DNA of 64,000 nucleotides, taken from the NCBI RefSeq assembly GCF_000613725.1, contig NZ_BAJN01000015.1, forward strand, positions 1-64,000, in the 5' to 3' direction. This DNA comes from Hoylesella pleuritidis JCM 14110 (GTDB taxonomy: Bacteria > Bacteroidota > Bacteroidia > Bacteroidales > Bacteroidaceae). The notes beneath the pieces were generated by a model. It saw nothing but the letters and a program-made list of their open reading frames with translations. It was not told the origin of the DNA and did not search any database. Shown piece by piece: positions 17,872 to 26,664 of this stretch. Every line of letters starts with the position of its first letter. Positions within the stretch are counted from its first letter, which is position 1. A program made the translations under genes and the position numbers.

Positions 17872-18743
17872 CTATCCCAAATACTTCATCAAGATGTGGG
17901 CATAACCGCTTTCGCGAACTTTGAGAATACTTTTTTCACGAATCTGCCGCACTCGCTCGCGCGTCAGTCCCATCTCGCTGCCGATCTCTTCAAGTCCTTT
18001 CTCGTGGCAGCCGATGCCGAAACACTCACGAAGAATGATGACTTCGCGCTCTTTAAGCACCTTCCGGAGCACGTTGTCGAGCTCTTGCGCCATCGATTCG
18101 AAATCGACCAGTCTATCGGTCCGGCTGTCGTCGCCGGATTCCATCACATCGACCATACTATTGTCATCATCGTCTTGGAAAGGCGCATCGATACTCATAT
18201 GGTGATTGTCGGCCTTAATGCTCTGCTCAATCTTCTCTTCATCGATGTTGGTTATCGCTGCCAGCTCGGCCACAGAGGGCTTACGCATATTCTCTTGTTC
18301 GAACTTACTGATCTCGTTATTAATCTTAGAGAGCGCTCCCACTTGGTTGAGTGGCAGACGAACAATACGACTCTGCTCGGCAATAGCCTGCAAAATGCTT
18401 TGCCGAATCCACCAAACGGCATAAGAAATGAACTTGAATCCGCGTGTCTCATCAAATTTCTCAGCAGCTTTCACCAATCCGATGTTGCCTTCATCGATGA
18501 GATCTGTAAGTGAGAGTCCTTGATGTTGATACTGCTTGGCAACAGAAACCACAAATCGAAGATTGGCTTTCACAAGTTTCTCTTTGGCCCGTTCGCCTCT
18601 GGTCCGCCCTTACGAATGGCCTGAGCCAGTTCAATTTCTTCTTCGATACTAACCAAAGGCTCGCGCCCGATCTCTACAAGATACTTGTCAAGAGCCTCGC
18701 TCGAGCGATTGGTTATACTTTTCTGAATCTTTAATTGTCTCAT
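17872..18743 (-). CDS. rpoD: RNA polymerase sigma factor RpoD/SigA family (single-base frameshift near N-terminus)
   Basis: A primary-type sigma-70 factor in the short form typical of Bacteroidetes. Region 2 (NLRFVVSVAKQYQHQGLSLTDLIDEGNIGLVKAAEKFDETRGFKFISYAVWWIRQSI), region 3 and region 4 (LEEIGSEMGLTRERVRQIREKSI) are all intact. The frame as read starts only at MKANLRF (18573). The upstream sequence encodes MRQLKIQKSITNRSSEALDKYLVEIGREPLVSIEEEIELAQAIRKGGPE in another frame; one extra C at 18596-18597 (GGG on the coding strand) joins them as KGGPEGERAKEKLVKANLRF. This gives 290 residues. Since this class is normally essential, the break is best read as a sequencing error. A -7 box (CAAAGATA at 18797-18804) precedes the ATG. 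Whether it is the only primary sigma factor cannot be told. Confidence 0.92.
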
Positions 18744-18796
18744 TATCTCTTATCCCAAAAAGTGATCTAATACCTTATCTCTTAATTAAAGGGGGA

Positions 18797-18804
18797 CAAA
18801 GATA
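18797..18804 (-). promoter_or_regulatory. -7 box TATCTTTG of the rpoD gene
   Basis: The reverse complement reads TATCTTTG, 54 bp upstream of the restored ATG at 18743. This supports that start over the shorter frame. Confidence 0.6.
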
Positions 18805-18852
18805 CGAAGAAACATTCACATAACCTACATTTGAGACTGTTTTTTATTTACT

Positions 18853-19776
18853 TTATGACTCTTCTGCCGGTACGGCAACGGGCTGCATTTTCTGCTTGAC
18901 CGACTTCTTGCTGCGCCTGAATTTGTCGAAGCCTAATCCGTAAACGCCAATTACGGCACTCTGAGAAACAAAGGCACCGGGGTCTATATCGTCGATGAGA
19001 TTGAATATTGTGGACGACTCACTCTGCCGAGCCAGCACGAAAAGCATACGAACTTCGCGACCGGAATATACACCTTGGCCGTTGAGAATCGTGCAACCAC
19101 GGTCGGCTGTGGTGTTGATGGCGCGCGAAATCTCCTGGTACTTGTCGGAAATAATGAAAAACTGCACCGACCTTCGCAGTCGGTTAACTACGTGATCCAC
19201 ACAGATGGACGAAAGAATGAGCACGACATAACCGTAGATAACTTGATTCCAGTCTTTCAAGACCAAATAACTTGATGTGACGATAAATATATCACAGAGT
19301 AGAATTCCAGTTCCCAAAGAGATGTCGTGGTATTTATTGATCATCGCTGCAACTACATCCGAACCGCCCGTACTGCCGTTGCACGACAGTCCTAAACCCA
19401 CACCTACGCCGAGAAAACAACCTCCGATGACGGTCGCCATAAACGGTTGGTCGGTGAGCAAACCTGTTCCGCCCGTGAGATTCTGCAACACCGACGTAGC
19501 CAAAGTGAATGTCAGCACAGCCCAAATGGTCTTAATACAAAAACGCCAACCTAATATTCGCAGCGCTGCACCCAACAAAAGCAAGTTGATTACCAAGTAA
19601 GAAACCGTTACAGGAATGCCCAATCCCCAATAAAGTACGGATGAGATGCCGGGCAAACCGCCCAGCGTGATGTGGTTAGGAAGCAGAAACAGCACCCAGC
19701 CTGCACTTCCGATGAACATCGCCAAGGCTATAAACAAATAGTCGTGGAGTTCACTCAGCTTTTTCTTTCGTGTCAT
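18853..19776 (-). CDS. YitT family membrane protein (DUF161/DUF2179)
   Basis: A 307-residue protein with five to six N-terminal transmembrane segments containing LLPNHITLGGLPGISSVLYW and the glycine-rich GVGVGLGLSCNGSTGGSDVVA, and a C-terminal cytoplasmic DUF2179 domain from about residue 215 (VQFFIISDKYQEISRAI...GCTILNGQGVYSGRE). The function of the family is not established; transport is presumed. A minus-strand -7 box (CAAATATA, 19890-19897) lies 114 bp upstream. Confidence 0.88.
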   Translation of the reverse strand: MTRKKKLSELHDYLFIALAMFIGSAGWVLFLLPNHITLGGLPGISSVLYWGLGIPVTVSYLVINLLLLGAALRILGWRFCIKTIWAVLTFTLATSVLQNLTGGTGLLTDQPFMATVIGGCFLGVGVGLGLSCNGSTGGSDVVAAMINKYHDISLGTGILLCDIFIVTSSYLVLKDWNQVIYGYVVLILSSICVDHVVNRLRRSVQFFIISDKYQEISRAINTTADRGCTILNGQGVYSGREVRMLFVLARQSESSTIFNLIDDIDPGAFVSQSAVIGVYGLGFDKFRRSKKSVKQKMQPVAVPAEES

Positions 19777-19889
19777 AACGTATTTTCTTTAAGTCGTGGG
19801 ATGTTGCCACACAACGCATATCCGCATCGTTCTTCATCGGTTTTCAGATTTGTGTTACCGCATCCTCGCATTGTTAATAATTTCGACTG

Positions 19890-19897
19890 CAAATATA
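19890..19897 (-). promoter_or_regulatory. -7 box TATATTTG of the YitT gene
   Basis: It has the right orientation, and CAAA at 19921-19924 (TTTG on the minus strand) is 23 bp upstream. The rest of 19777-20120 shows no other feature. Confidence 0.5.
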
Positions 19898-20120
19898 CAA
19901 AATAACTTTCGACTGTAAAGCAAAATCTTCCTACACTTTTTTCCGGCCTCCATTATTTATAGCTAATCATTTATTCGGAAGACCGAGAAAAGTCACTACT
20001 AATGGGTATTGCCGCATTTGATATCTTGTCTTAACTTTACAAACAACATACGAGAGTGCCCGTCGATGGGTGCTTTATACACTATTGCTAATCATTAACA
20101 ATCAAAAGGTTTAAGGACAA

Positions 20121-20348
20121 ATGAAAAAATCAATGTTATTCGTAATGCTCGTCTCGCTGCTCGGGATGAGTTTTAACTCGTGTTCAGACAAGAACGACCC
20201 CGGTAGAAGTGGAGACGAGAAAGTGCAAGTGAGGTTCATCGCCAAACCGGTCATCGATGGTACAGTAGACGCAAAGATGATGGAAGGACTCATGCAGTAT
20301 TTACCGACGGACAGCGCGACCCCGCTGCGTCTTACACCGGGCGCATAG
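20121..20348 (+). CDS. Small putative lipoprotein, unknown function
   Basis: A 75-residue frame with a lipoprotein signal (MKKSMLFVMLVSLLGMSFNSC, lipobox cysteine at 21) and an AAAGGTTTAAGGA sequence before the ATG. Beyond residue 60 two readings are possible. As read it ends LRLTPGA. If one base is missing near 20319, as in ten other genes here, it continues DPAASYTGRIGFSSSAPIL... to a TGA at 20435-20437, giving 105 residues. I do not recognise either form, so the end is uncertain. Confidence 0.5.
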   Translation: MKKSMLFVMLVSLLGMSFNSCSDKNDPGRSGDEKVQVRFIAKPVIDGTVDAKMMEGLMQYLPTDSATPLRLTPGA

Positions 20349-20589
20349 GTTTCTCTTCATCTGCCCCGATTCTCTCGCCCGTTCCCGACCGTCACGACGA
20401 GCATTGGCTCTCTGCCGCTCTCTATTTCGTGTTCTGATGCGTCGCGCTTATAACCTTCTCAAACCCACGTAAAAGCCAGTCAGTCCATTGCTCTGTAATT
20501 AGACAGAAGCCCTCAATATTGCAGACAAAACACCGAATAAAATGAATAAAATCGTCTTCCCCTCCCTACGGAGAAGGAAATAGAGCTGA

Positions 20590-20690
20590 GACCCTTTCCA
20601 ACTAATCATCAATCACACGCCGTTTAACAGCTTTTTACCTTGCGATTAACAATTAACGGAAAGGCATTTAACGGCAAATCGCTACACCCA
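20590..20690 (+). repeat. TTAACGG-type dispersed repeat, copy 4
   Basis: Units GCCGTTTAACAGCTTTTTAC, TGCGATTAACAATTAACGG and GGCATTTAACGGCAAATCGC are followed by ATCTGATATTCCATCAGAT (about 20699-20717). The gap 20438-20895 otherwise holds only C-rich tracts (about 20560-20590 and 20763-20785) and no gene. Confidence 0.75.
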
Positions 20691-20895
20691 TCATATCTAT
20701 CTGATATTCCATCAGATAACAACAACACTTTCATCGTATACTTATCAAGAATAGTCCCTCGCTATCCCCTCCCCCATCAAGAGAAGAATGTGATTTGATC
20801 GATATAATTCAGTGCTTCATTTACAATACACACGGGAAGCCTTTAACAACTCAAAATACCTACAAATTATGAGAATACCGTATCGGAAAAAAGCG

Positions 20896-20903
20896 TATCT
20901 TTG
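20896..20903 (+). promoter_or_regulatory. -7 box TATCTTTG of the C69 peptidase gene
   Basis: The TTG at 20901 that begins the longest open frame is part of this element, which places the true start at ATG 20943 or 20946. Confidence 0.6.
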
Positions 20904-20942
20904 CAGGAAAAGAATGTATCACTAAGAAAAATCAGTATCGCT

Positions 20943-22399
20943 ATGATGAAAAAAGACACAGAACCACAATTGAATCTGATGGGAAAGCAACTTCCATCAG
21001 AATGTACAACCATCATCGTGGGCCGCAAAATGACGGCCGACGGGTCGATGATCGTAGCGCGTTCCGAAGACTGGGACGCGATGTTTGCCAAGAATCTGGA
21101 ACTCTATTCGGACACCGATAATGGACCGAAAGAGTTTGTTGCCCGCGATAGTGCGTTCCGTTGCGAACTCCCTTCGCGTGCTTTGGGTTACAGCGCGTTG
21201 GCTCCCTGCCATCTGCCCGGCCATTGGGGCAGCGCCGGATTCAATACGGCAGGCGTGGGAATGAGCGCCACCGAGAGTATTTTCAGCAGCGACAAAGCAC
21301 TCGAAGCCGACCCATTGGTGGAGAACGGAGTAGCTGAAAACTCGGTATTCAACATCACATTGCCATATATCCGCACGGCACGCGAAGGCGTGGAAAGGCT
21401 CGGCAGTCTGATCGAACGCTACGGAATAGCCGAAGGTTTCGGCATAGGCTTCGTGGATCAAGATGAGATATGGTATCTCGAAACGGCCTCCGGACATCGC
21501 TGGTTGGCCTGTCGCATACCCGAAGACAAATACTTTGTGACGGGAAATCAGAGTAGGTTCCGCGACTATAACCCGCAAGACACGGCCAATTTCCTGGCTT
21601 CGAAGGATCTGATCGAGTTTGCCACGGCCCACAAGCTCTATGATCCGCCAAGGGGAAGTTTGATTTCCACGAGGCGTATATCCGCGACGTAGAACTCGAT
21701 ACCACCTATAACTACCCGCGTGTATGGGGATTGCAGCAAATGTTCAGCCCCGAGATCAAGAACGATGTGACACGGAACACGTTCCCTGTTTATGCCGCTT
21801 CGGCCCATCCTCTGAGCTTAGACGACCTGCGCAAGGCGTTCCGCTTCCATTATAATGATACGGAACACGACCCTTATCTGCACTGCAACCCCAAGGAACC
21901 CTATCGACCCGTGTCGATATTCCGCACTACCCAGACCCACATTCTGCACGTTCGGCCCGATCTTCCACAAGCAATCGGCCGCGTAGACTATATGGCAATG
22001 GGAATGGCAGCACTCAGTGTGTTCCTGCCTTATTATCAGGGCATCAACACTTTGCCTGAGGCTTACAAGCGGGGAAGCAAGACTTCGAGTGCCGATTCGG
22101 CCTACTGGAAGTTCCGCAAGGTACAAGCCTTGGGTATGGTGAATTACAATCGCTATGCGCCCGTTATCCGCGCGGCCTATGATCAGTTTGAAGCCGAGAC
22201 GACACAACGCCAACGCGAGATGGAAGAAGCCTATCTGCAAATCTGCGAAACACGCCCCATCGCAGCGCAGGAACTGCTCCAAAACTTCTCGGATAAGCTC
22301 TTGCTGCGTGCGCTGAAAGTGACCGACGACTTGACGGAAGAGCTTTTCACGCGTCTCACGGCTGATATCCAGGCCGAGTATCTATTCCACGGCGCGTAA
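20943..22399 (+). CDS. C69 family dipeptidase (single-base frameshift)
   Basis: An N-terminal-nucleophile (Ntn) peptidase of the PepD/PepDA type. Its probable nucleophile is Cys21 in SECTTIIVGRKMTADGSMIVARSEDWD, exposed after removal of a short propeptide. The core PCHLPGHWGSAGFNTAGVGMSATESI and GFGIGFVDQDEIWYLETASGHRW segments match the family. A break at the G run 21652-21655 is repaired by one more G (PPRGKFDFHEAYIRDVELD), after which the second half (YNYPRVWGLQQMFSP...RPVSIFRTTQTHILHVRPD) continues to 22399; total 485 residues, normal for the family. There is no signal peptide, so it is likely cytoplasmic. A terminator follows. Confidence 0.88.
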
Positions 22400-22429
22400 C
22401 ACCCAACGGTCGTTCGGCTGTTCAAAGTC

Positions 22430-22459
22430 CCGATTCACCATCGTGAGTCGGGATTTTCC
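22430..22459 (+). terminator. Rho-independent terminator after the C69 peptidase gene
   Basis: TCCCGATTCAC and GTGAGTCGGGA form an 11-bp stem with one mismatch and a 4-nt loop, followed by TTTT. Confidence 0.75.
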
Positions 22460-22520
22460 GTTACACGGATACAAATGGAACAAAACGCGGTGAAGGTAAG
22501 ATTATTCGATGGATTTTCAT

Positions 22521-22528
22521 TATCTTTG
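22521..22528 (+). promoter_or_regulatory. -7 box TATCTTTG of pncB
   Basis: It lies 52 bp before the ATG at 22580 and inside the longer open frame that begins at 22475, so that longer frame is not the gene. Confidence 0.6.
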
Positions 22529-22579
22529 CCCCCGAAACGATGCAACGGGAACACAAATCCCTGCAAAATCAAGACTGAA

Positions 22580-23798
22580 ATGAGACAGATTATCAACCAT
22601 CTGACCGACAACGACGCCTATACTTTCAGTTGTCAGTACTATGTTTTACAGACATATCCCCGTGCGGAAGTGGAATATACGTTCTTCGATCGCAACGGGA
22701 CAATCTATCCCAAGGGTTTCGGCGAATTGGTGAAAGAGCAGATCGGGCTGATGCCTCACGTGATGATTACCGAAGAGGAAATTGCATTTATGAAGCGACG
22801 GATGTATTATCTGCCCGAGTGGTACTTCACTTTCCTGCGCGGTTACAGGTTCGATCCGCACGAAGTATCCGTCTCTCAGGACGAAACGGGGCATCTTGAC
22901 ATCTCCGTTCGCGGCAAATGGTACTCTGCAATTATGTGGGAGATGCCCATACTCTCCATCGTTTCGGAACTGATGCACAACCTGCGGGGCGATATCCGAC
23001 GCTATAACCCCGAGCGAGAACAGCTGCGGGCCGAGGCAAAAGCACGCAAGATATTCAGCAACGGACTCATTCTGAGCGATATGGGAACACGCAGGCGCCT
23101 CTCTTTCGACCATCAAGAGATGGTGGTTCGCACGATGAAAGCGGTCTATGAACAGGGTGGTTACGACGACGATAACGGTCATCACCTGGACTGGGCGGTT
23201 TACGGGCACGAGCAATGTGTTTCTGGCGATGAAGTTCGACCTTATTCCGATCGGCACGATGAGCCATCAGATCATCGAATTTGAGGAGAATGTGAGCGGT
23301 GTTTTTGAATGCAACTTCAACGTTATGCGCAAATTCAGCGACGTATACGACGGCGATAACGGCATCTATCTTTATGACTGTTTCGGCGACAAGGTGTTTT
23401 TCGGCAATCTGTCCAAGCGTATGGCAATGATGTTTACAGGTCTGCGGGTAGACAGCGGAGTAGAAGAAGAGCAGACCGAGAAGATTATTCAGAAGTATAA
23501 ATCATTGGGAATAGACCCCAGAACCAAGCAAGTGGTGTTCAGCAACGGACTCAATATCGACCGCGCCATCCAACTCCACCAATACGTCGGAGGGCGAATG
23601 CAGGACAGTTATGGTATGGGTACGTTCCTCACTTGCGACGTGGAAGGCTGCAATCCGATGAATATCGTGGTGAAACTCACCCGTTCACGTATCACTGAAA
23701 AGCGCGAATGGCACGACTGCGTGAAGCTTTCCTGCGACCAAGGAAAGACACTCGGCAATCCCGAAAAGTGTGCCTATTTGCTCAAACAGATAGGATAA
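22580..23798 (+). CDS. pncB: Nicotinate phosphoribosyltransferase (single-base frameshift, here an insertion)
   Basis: PncB converts nicotinate and PRPP to nicotinate mononucleotide in NAD salvage. Family segments include YVLQTYPRAEVEYTFFDR, the active-site region RRRLSFDHQEMVV, GTSNVFLAMKFDLIPIGTMSHQ and FSNGLNIDRAIQLHQYVGGRMQDSYGMGTFLTCDVEG. The frame changes at 23193-23195 (GGG): removing one G gives LDWRFTGTSNVF and a 405-residue protein with no other change, so this read has one base too many, unlike the other breaks in the window. The ATG at 22580 (MRQIINHLTDNDAYTF) is placed by the promoter inside the longer frame. Confidence 0.9.
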
Positions 23799-23832
23799 GA
23801 CGCACAACTATCGATTTTCAAGGTTGTGATTG

Positions 23833-23940
23833 TTAAGCAACGACGGCATAAAAAAGCATCGCCGTTGCCAGGATTACGATGAAAGCCAAAGCCATGATGA
23901 GCCACATCAAGCGGATGTTATGATCTGCACGGCGTCTCAT
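23833..23940 (-). CDS. 35-residue single-pass membrane protein coupled to the S41 protease gene
   Basis: The frame encodes MRRRADHNIRLMWLIMALAF and then a hydrophobic segment ending LFYAVVA: a positively charged N-terminus and one transmembrane helix. Its ATG overlaps the TGA of the CtpA-like protease gene as ATGA, which suggests translational coupling. I know no named family. The similar 45-residue protein at 35119-35256 has the same design. It may be a small inner-membrane partner of the protease, but that is a guess. Confidence 0.6.
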   Translation of the reverse strand: MRRRADHNIRLMWLIMALAFIVILATAMLFYAVVA

Positions 23941-25592
23941 TTCTTCTTAGGTAGCAACAGTCTACGATATTCCTGTGGCGTATTGAGCAGTTTTTCGGCC
24001 GCCTGCATCTGCTTGTCCGACCGCAGAGAGTGCTCAATTGCGCCGCTCTGATAGTAGTAAGCGGTAACAATATCATTAGTAATCAGCTGTTTGATAACAG
24101 CTTTATTGTAGTCCAGATCTTTCTCCACGTTGTGGCTCAACTTCTTTTCCAACTGCTCGAATTCGGCTTTTGCGTCATCATAATAGCCCTCGAATTTGGC
24201 TAATTTAACGAGATTCTTCAAGTATTTCTCGCTTTCACGGTCATAGCTGAACCCGCTTTTGAGCACCCGCTGCTTGAAATCGGCATAGTCGGTATCACTT
24301 AGTTCAAATTCGGATGCAGGCGCAATGGCGGGATGTTTGGCAATATACTCCACCTCATAGTTCATCAATACCGAATTGGAATCGACATATTCGAGATAAT
24401 AAGCGATGTTAGGCAGCGAGTCGGGTTTGATTTCTACGTCGGGCTGAATGCCTCCGCCGTCGCGCACTTCACGCCCATTGGCCGTGTGAAAAACCTTGGT
24501 CAGCGAGTCGGGTACGTGCTCAACGTATCCCCCGTTACTGTGTTTGTAGTTGATGGCTTGAATACATCGGCCGCTGGGAATGTAGTATTTGTTAGTCGTA
24601 AGTTTCAGACTCCCGTTGTAAGGCAGGTCTACCGACATCTGCACGAGCCCCTTGCCATACGTGCGGGAACCGAGAATCACAGCACGGTCAAGGTCTTGCA
24701 GGCTGCCGCTCGTAATCTCTCCGGCACTCGCTGTGCCACCGTTGACTAAGACGACGATGGGCATCAGCGTATCGATTGGCTCCACTGCGGTCTTGTAATC
24801 GCGGTTGGCGCGCTTGAGTTTACCACGGTTCGACACGATCGTCAATCCCTTTCGCACAAACATATTGACAATATCCACAGCCTCTTGTTCCGATCCTCCG
24901 CCGTTGTTTCGCAGGTCGAAGATGAGCGATTTCATCCCCTTGGCTTTCAGATCCATCACCGCACGGCGCATCTCTTTGGCACAACCCTCGGTAAACTGAC
25001 GCAGACTGATGTAGCCGACGCCGCCCTTTCGCATCCCGTAATACGGCAAAGCGGGTTGCTTAATAATGCGGCGCGTGACCTTGACGCGCATCTCCTTGCC
25101 GGTAGACCAACGCTTGATTCGCAGGACAATGCTGGTTCCAGGGGTACCACGCAGATGTTCGCTGACAAACTTCGAGTCCTTACCCGCCATCGAAACATCG
25201 TCGATGCCCAAGATAATATCACCCTTACGCAGTCCTGCTTCGGCCGCAGGCATACCGCGATAAGGCTCGTCGATGACGGTGTATTTCAGTTTCGGATAGT
25301 ATCGGATGAGTGCTCCGATACCCGCAAACTTGCCTGTATAGATCTCTTTCAACTCCTTCTGCTGTTCTGCCGGGAAGTAAACCGTATAAGGGTCGAGGCT
25401 CCGCAGCATTGCATTAATGCCATTTCCAATCACTTCGTCGGCGTTAAGCGTGTCGACATACATCATATCCAACTGCTTATAAATGGCATTGAAAACATCC
25501 AGATTCTTAGCTACATCGAAATTGTGATCTTTGTTCTGAGCAACCGACGGGATACCTATCGCAAGAAGGGCCAAAGCCACTTTCCATCTCAT
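23937..25592 (-). CDS. S41 family C-terminal processing peptidase (CtpA/Prc-like)
   Basis: An exported serine protease of 551 residues. A signal peptide (MRWKVALALLAIGIPSVAQ) begins at 25592, and an alternative ATG lies at 25616. A PDZ domain (about residues 90-180: KYTVIDEPYRGMPAAEAGLRKGDIILGIDDV) precedes the S41 catalytic domain with NGGTASAGEITSGSLQD (Ser nucleophile) and GSRTYGKGLVQ (Lys base). The open frame continues upstream to 25811 through a TTAACGG-type repeat; the signal peptide argues against starting there. The probable promoter (CAAAAGTA, 25778-25785) leaves a leader of about 180 nt that contains the repeat. Confidence 0.92.
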   Translation of the reverse strand: MRWKVALALLAIGIPSVAQNKDHNFDVAKNLDVFNAIYKQLDMMYVDTLNADEVIGNGINAMLRSLDPYTVYFPAEQQKELKEIYTGKFAGIGALIRYYPKLKYTVIDEPYRGMPAAEAGLRKGDIILGIDDVSMAGKDSKFVSEHLRGTPGTSIVLRIKRWSTGKEMRVKVTRRIIKQPALPYYGMRKGGVGYISLRQFTEGCAKEMRRAVMDLKAKGMKSLIFDLRNNGGGSEQEAVDIVNMFVRKGLTIVSNRGKLKRANRDYKTAVEPIDTLMPIVVLVNGGTASAGEITSGSLQDLDRAVILGSRTYGKGLVQMSVDLPYNGSLKLTTNKYYIPSGRCIQAINYKHSNGGYVEHVPDSLTKVFHTANGREVRDGGGIQPDVEIKPDSLPNIAYYLEYVDSNSVLMNYEVEYIAKHPAIAPASEFELSDTDYADFKQRVLKSGFSYDRESEKYLKNLVKLAKFEGYYDDAKAEFEQLEKKLSHNVEKDLDYNKAVIKQLITNDIVTAYYYQSGAIEHSLRSDKQMQAAEKLLNTPQEYRRLLLPKKK

Positions 25593-25614
25593 TGATATCC
25601 AACTATTTGCACAC

Positions 25615-25700
25615 ATACCACTAAACGCCTTGCAAAAAGCTGTTAATCGGACAGCGAATAACGGTCTTTCATCGCCCGAAAGGCCGTTAATCGTTTCACA
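25615..25700 (-). repeat. TTAACGG-type dispersed repeat, copy 5, inside the protease leader
   Basis: On the minus strand: GATTAACGGCCTTTCGGGCG, GACCGTTATTCGCTG, GATTAACAGCTTTTTGCAAG and GCGTTTAGTGG. This copy is reversed relative to most others and is expected to be transcribed with the protease mRNA. Confidence 0.7.
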
Positions 25701-25865
25701 CAAAGATGCTATCAGTTTTTTCATATCAAATTCGTTAAAATTCCAGACACCGAACATCTCAGTTCCATTGTCTGTTGCAAAAGTACGATTTAATAGCCAC
25801 AATCCGCGCATTCCGCCCGAAAATTATTGCAATTTAGGCATAAAACGAAATTTTTCTTCAAATTA

Positions 25866-25897
25866 TTTGGCCGTTTCAAAAGAATGATGTACTTTTG
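25866..25897 (+). promoter_or_regulatory. Promoter of tRNA-Asn
   Basis: TTTG (25866-25869) and TACTTTTG (25890-25897) are 20 bp apart, an exact match to the Bacteroidetes housekeeping pattern. The tRNA begins 10 bp later. Confidence 0.8.
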
Positions 25898-25907
25898 CAC
25901 TCGCAAT

Positions 25908-25981
25908 GCTTCAATAGCTCAGTTGGTTAGAGCACCTGACTGTTAATCAGGGGGTCGTTGGTTCAAGCCCATCTTGAAGCG
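25908..25981 (+). tRNA. tRNA-Asn (anticodon GTT)
   Basis: The 7-bp acceptor stem GCTTCAA/TTGAAGC, the D-arm AGCTCAGTTGGTTAGAGC, the anticodon arm CTGACTGTTAATCAG with anticodon GTT, and the T-loop GTTCAAGC can be folded. The T-stem has one T-T mismatch (GTTGG against CCATC). CCA is not encoded. Confidence 0.93.
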
Positions 25982-26023
25982 CATCTTTGAGATAACCGTC
26001 GATTCGGTTTCAAGTAGTCTTTT

Positions 26024-26060
26024 CCGACACCTCAACATTGCAAAGGGGTGTCGGTTTTAT
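26024..26060 (+). terminator. Rho-independent terminator of tRNA-Asn
   Basis: CCGACACC (26024-26031) pairs with GGTGTCGG (26047-26054), followed by TTTTATTT. The stretch 26061-26278 shows nothing further. Confidence 0.8.
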
Positions 26061-26278
26061 TTATATACACATTTGAAGATGTCAAAAGGCATTGTATTTC
26101 CACTCAATTTTTCATTGATTTCAGACTTCATCAGACCTTAAATGATGTGTTAGGAAAGCTGTAATAATGAGAAATCCAAAAGTTTTCTCCATTAAACATA
26201 AACTGCATTGTTCACACTTCAATGCATAATGGTAAGGAAATCATAAGAAAAGACAAGGAGAATGAACACTGGTTATTA

Positions 26279-26320
26279 TAAAAAATGAAAGAGCTTTACG
26301 CTTACACGTAAAACTCTTTC
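26279..26320 (-). terminator. Rho-independent terminator of the CAT-anticodon tRNA
   Basis: GAAAGAG-CTTTACG pairs with CGTAAAA-CTCTTTC in a long hairpin (26287-26320). On the minus strand it is followed by a run of T (complement of AAAAA at 26279-26285). Confidence 0.85.
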
Positions 26321-26328
26321 ATACGAAG

Positions 26329-26402
26329 TGGGCCATCCAGGGCTTGAACCTGGGACCTCCAGATTATGAGTCTGTTGCTCTAACCAACTGAGCTAAAAGC
26401 CC
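26329..26402 (-). tRNA. tRNA with CAT anticodon (Met elongator, or Ile2)
   Basis: On the minus strand: acceptor GGGCTTT, D-arm AGCTCAGTTGGTTAGAGC, anticodon arm CAGACTCATAATCTG with CAT, T-loop GTTCAAGC and a GGCCC acceptor 3' side. Initiator tRNA is unlikely because the three G-C pairs in the anticodon stem are missing. A CAT anticodon could also be the lysidine-modified isoleucine tRNA; I cannot separate these by eye. Confidence 0.9.
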
Positions 26403-26434
26403 GACTTATACCCTAAGGAATAAGTTTTCACGTG

Positions 26435-26466
26435 CAAAGATACGCCATTTTACGCAAATATGCAAA
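26435..26466 (-). promoter_or_regulatory. Promoter of the CAT-anticodon tRNA
   Basis: On the minus strand TTTG (26463-26466) and TATCTTTG (26435-26442) are 20 bp apart. The stretch from here to the aminopeptidase stop at 26665 shows no other feature. Confidence 0.75.
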
Positions 26467-26664
26467 TATTTTAAGGAAATTACCTCACCTTTTTTATCTT
26501 ATTGGCAAACTCCATCATCACGTCATCCTCTGTAACAAGCACTTGATCAGGATTTTCATTTCAATAAACGAATGTACTTTTCAGTGAGATTTACATCCCA
26601 TTTCTTATCAACCGCTTAGAAGATTTAAAGCACGTTGTAGTCATCCTACCTGTAACTGAGAACC

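Noticed and set aside
17767..18513. 248-codon plus-strand frame opposite rpoD
   Set aside because: Antisense shadow of a conserved sigma factor; no ribosome-binding site or domain.
20901..20945. TTG start of the C69 peptidase at 20901 and similar TTG starts at 10405 and 58218
   Set aside because: Each of these TTG codons is part of a promoter element (TAnnTTTG or the -33 TTG), so they precede or coincide with transcription start and cannot be translation starts.
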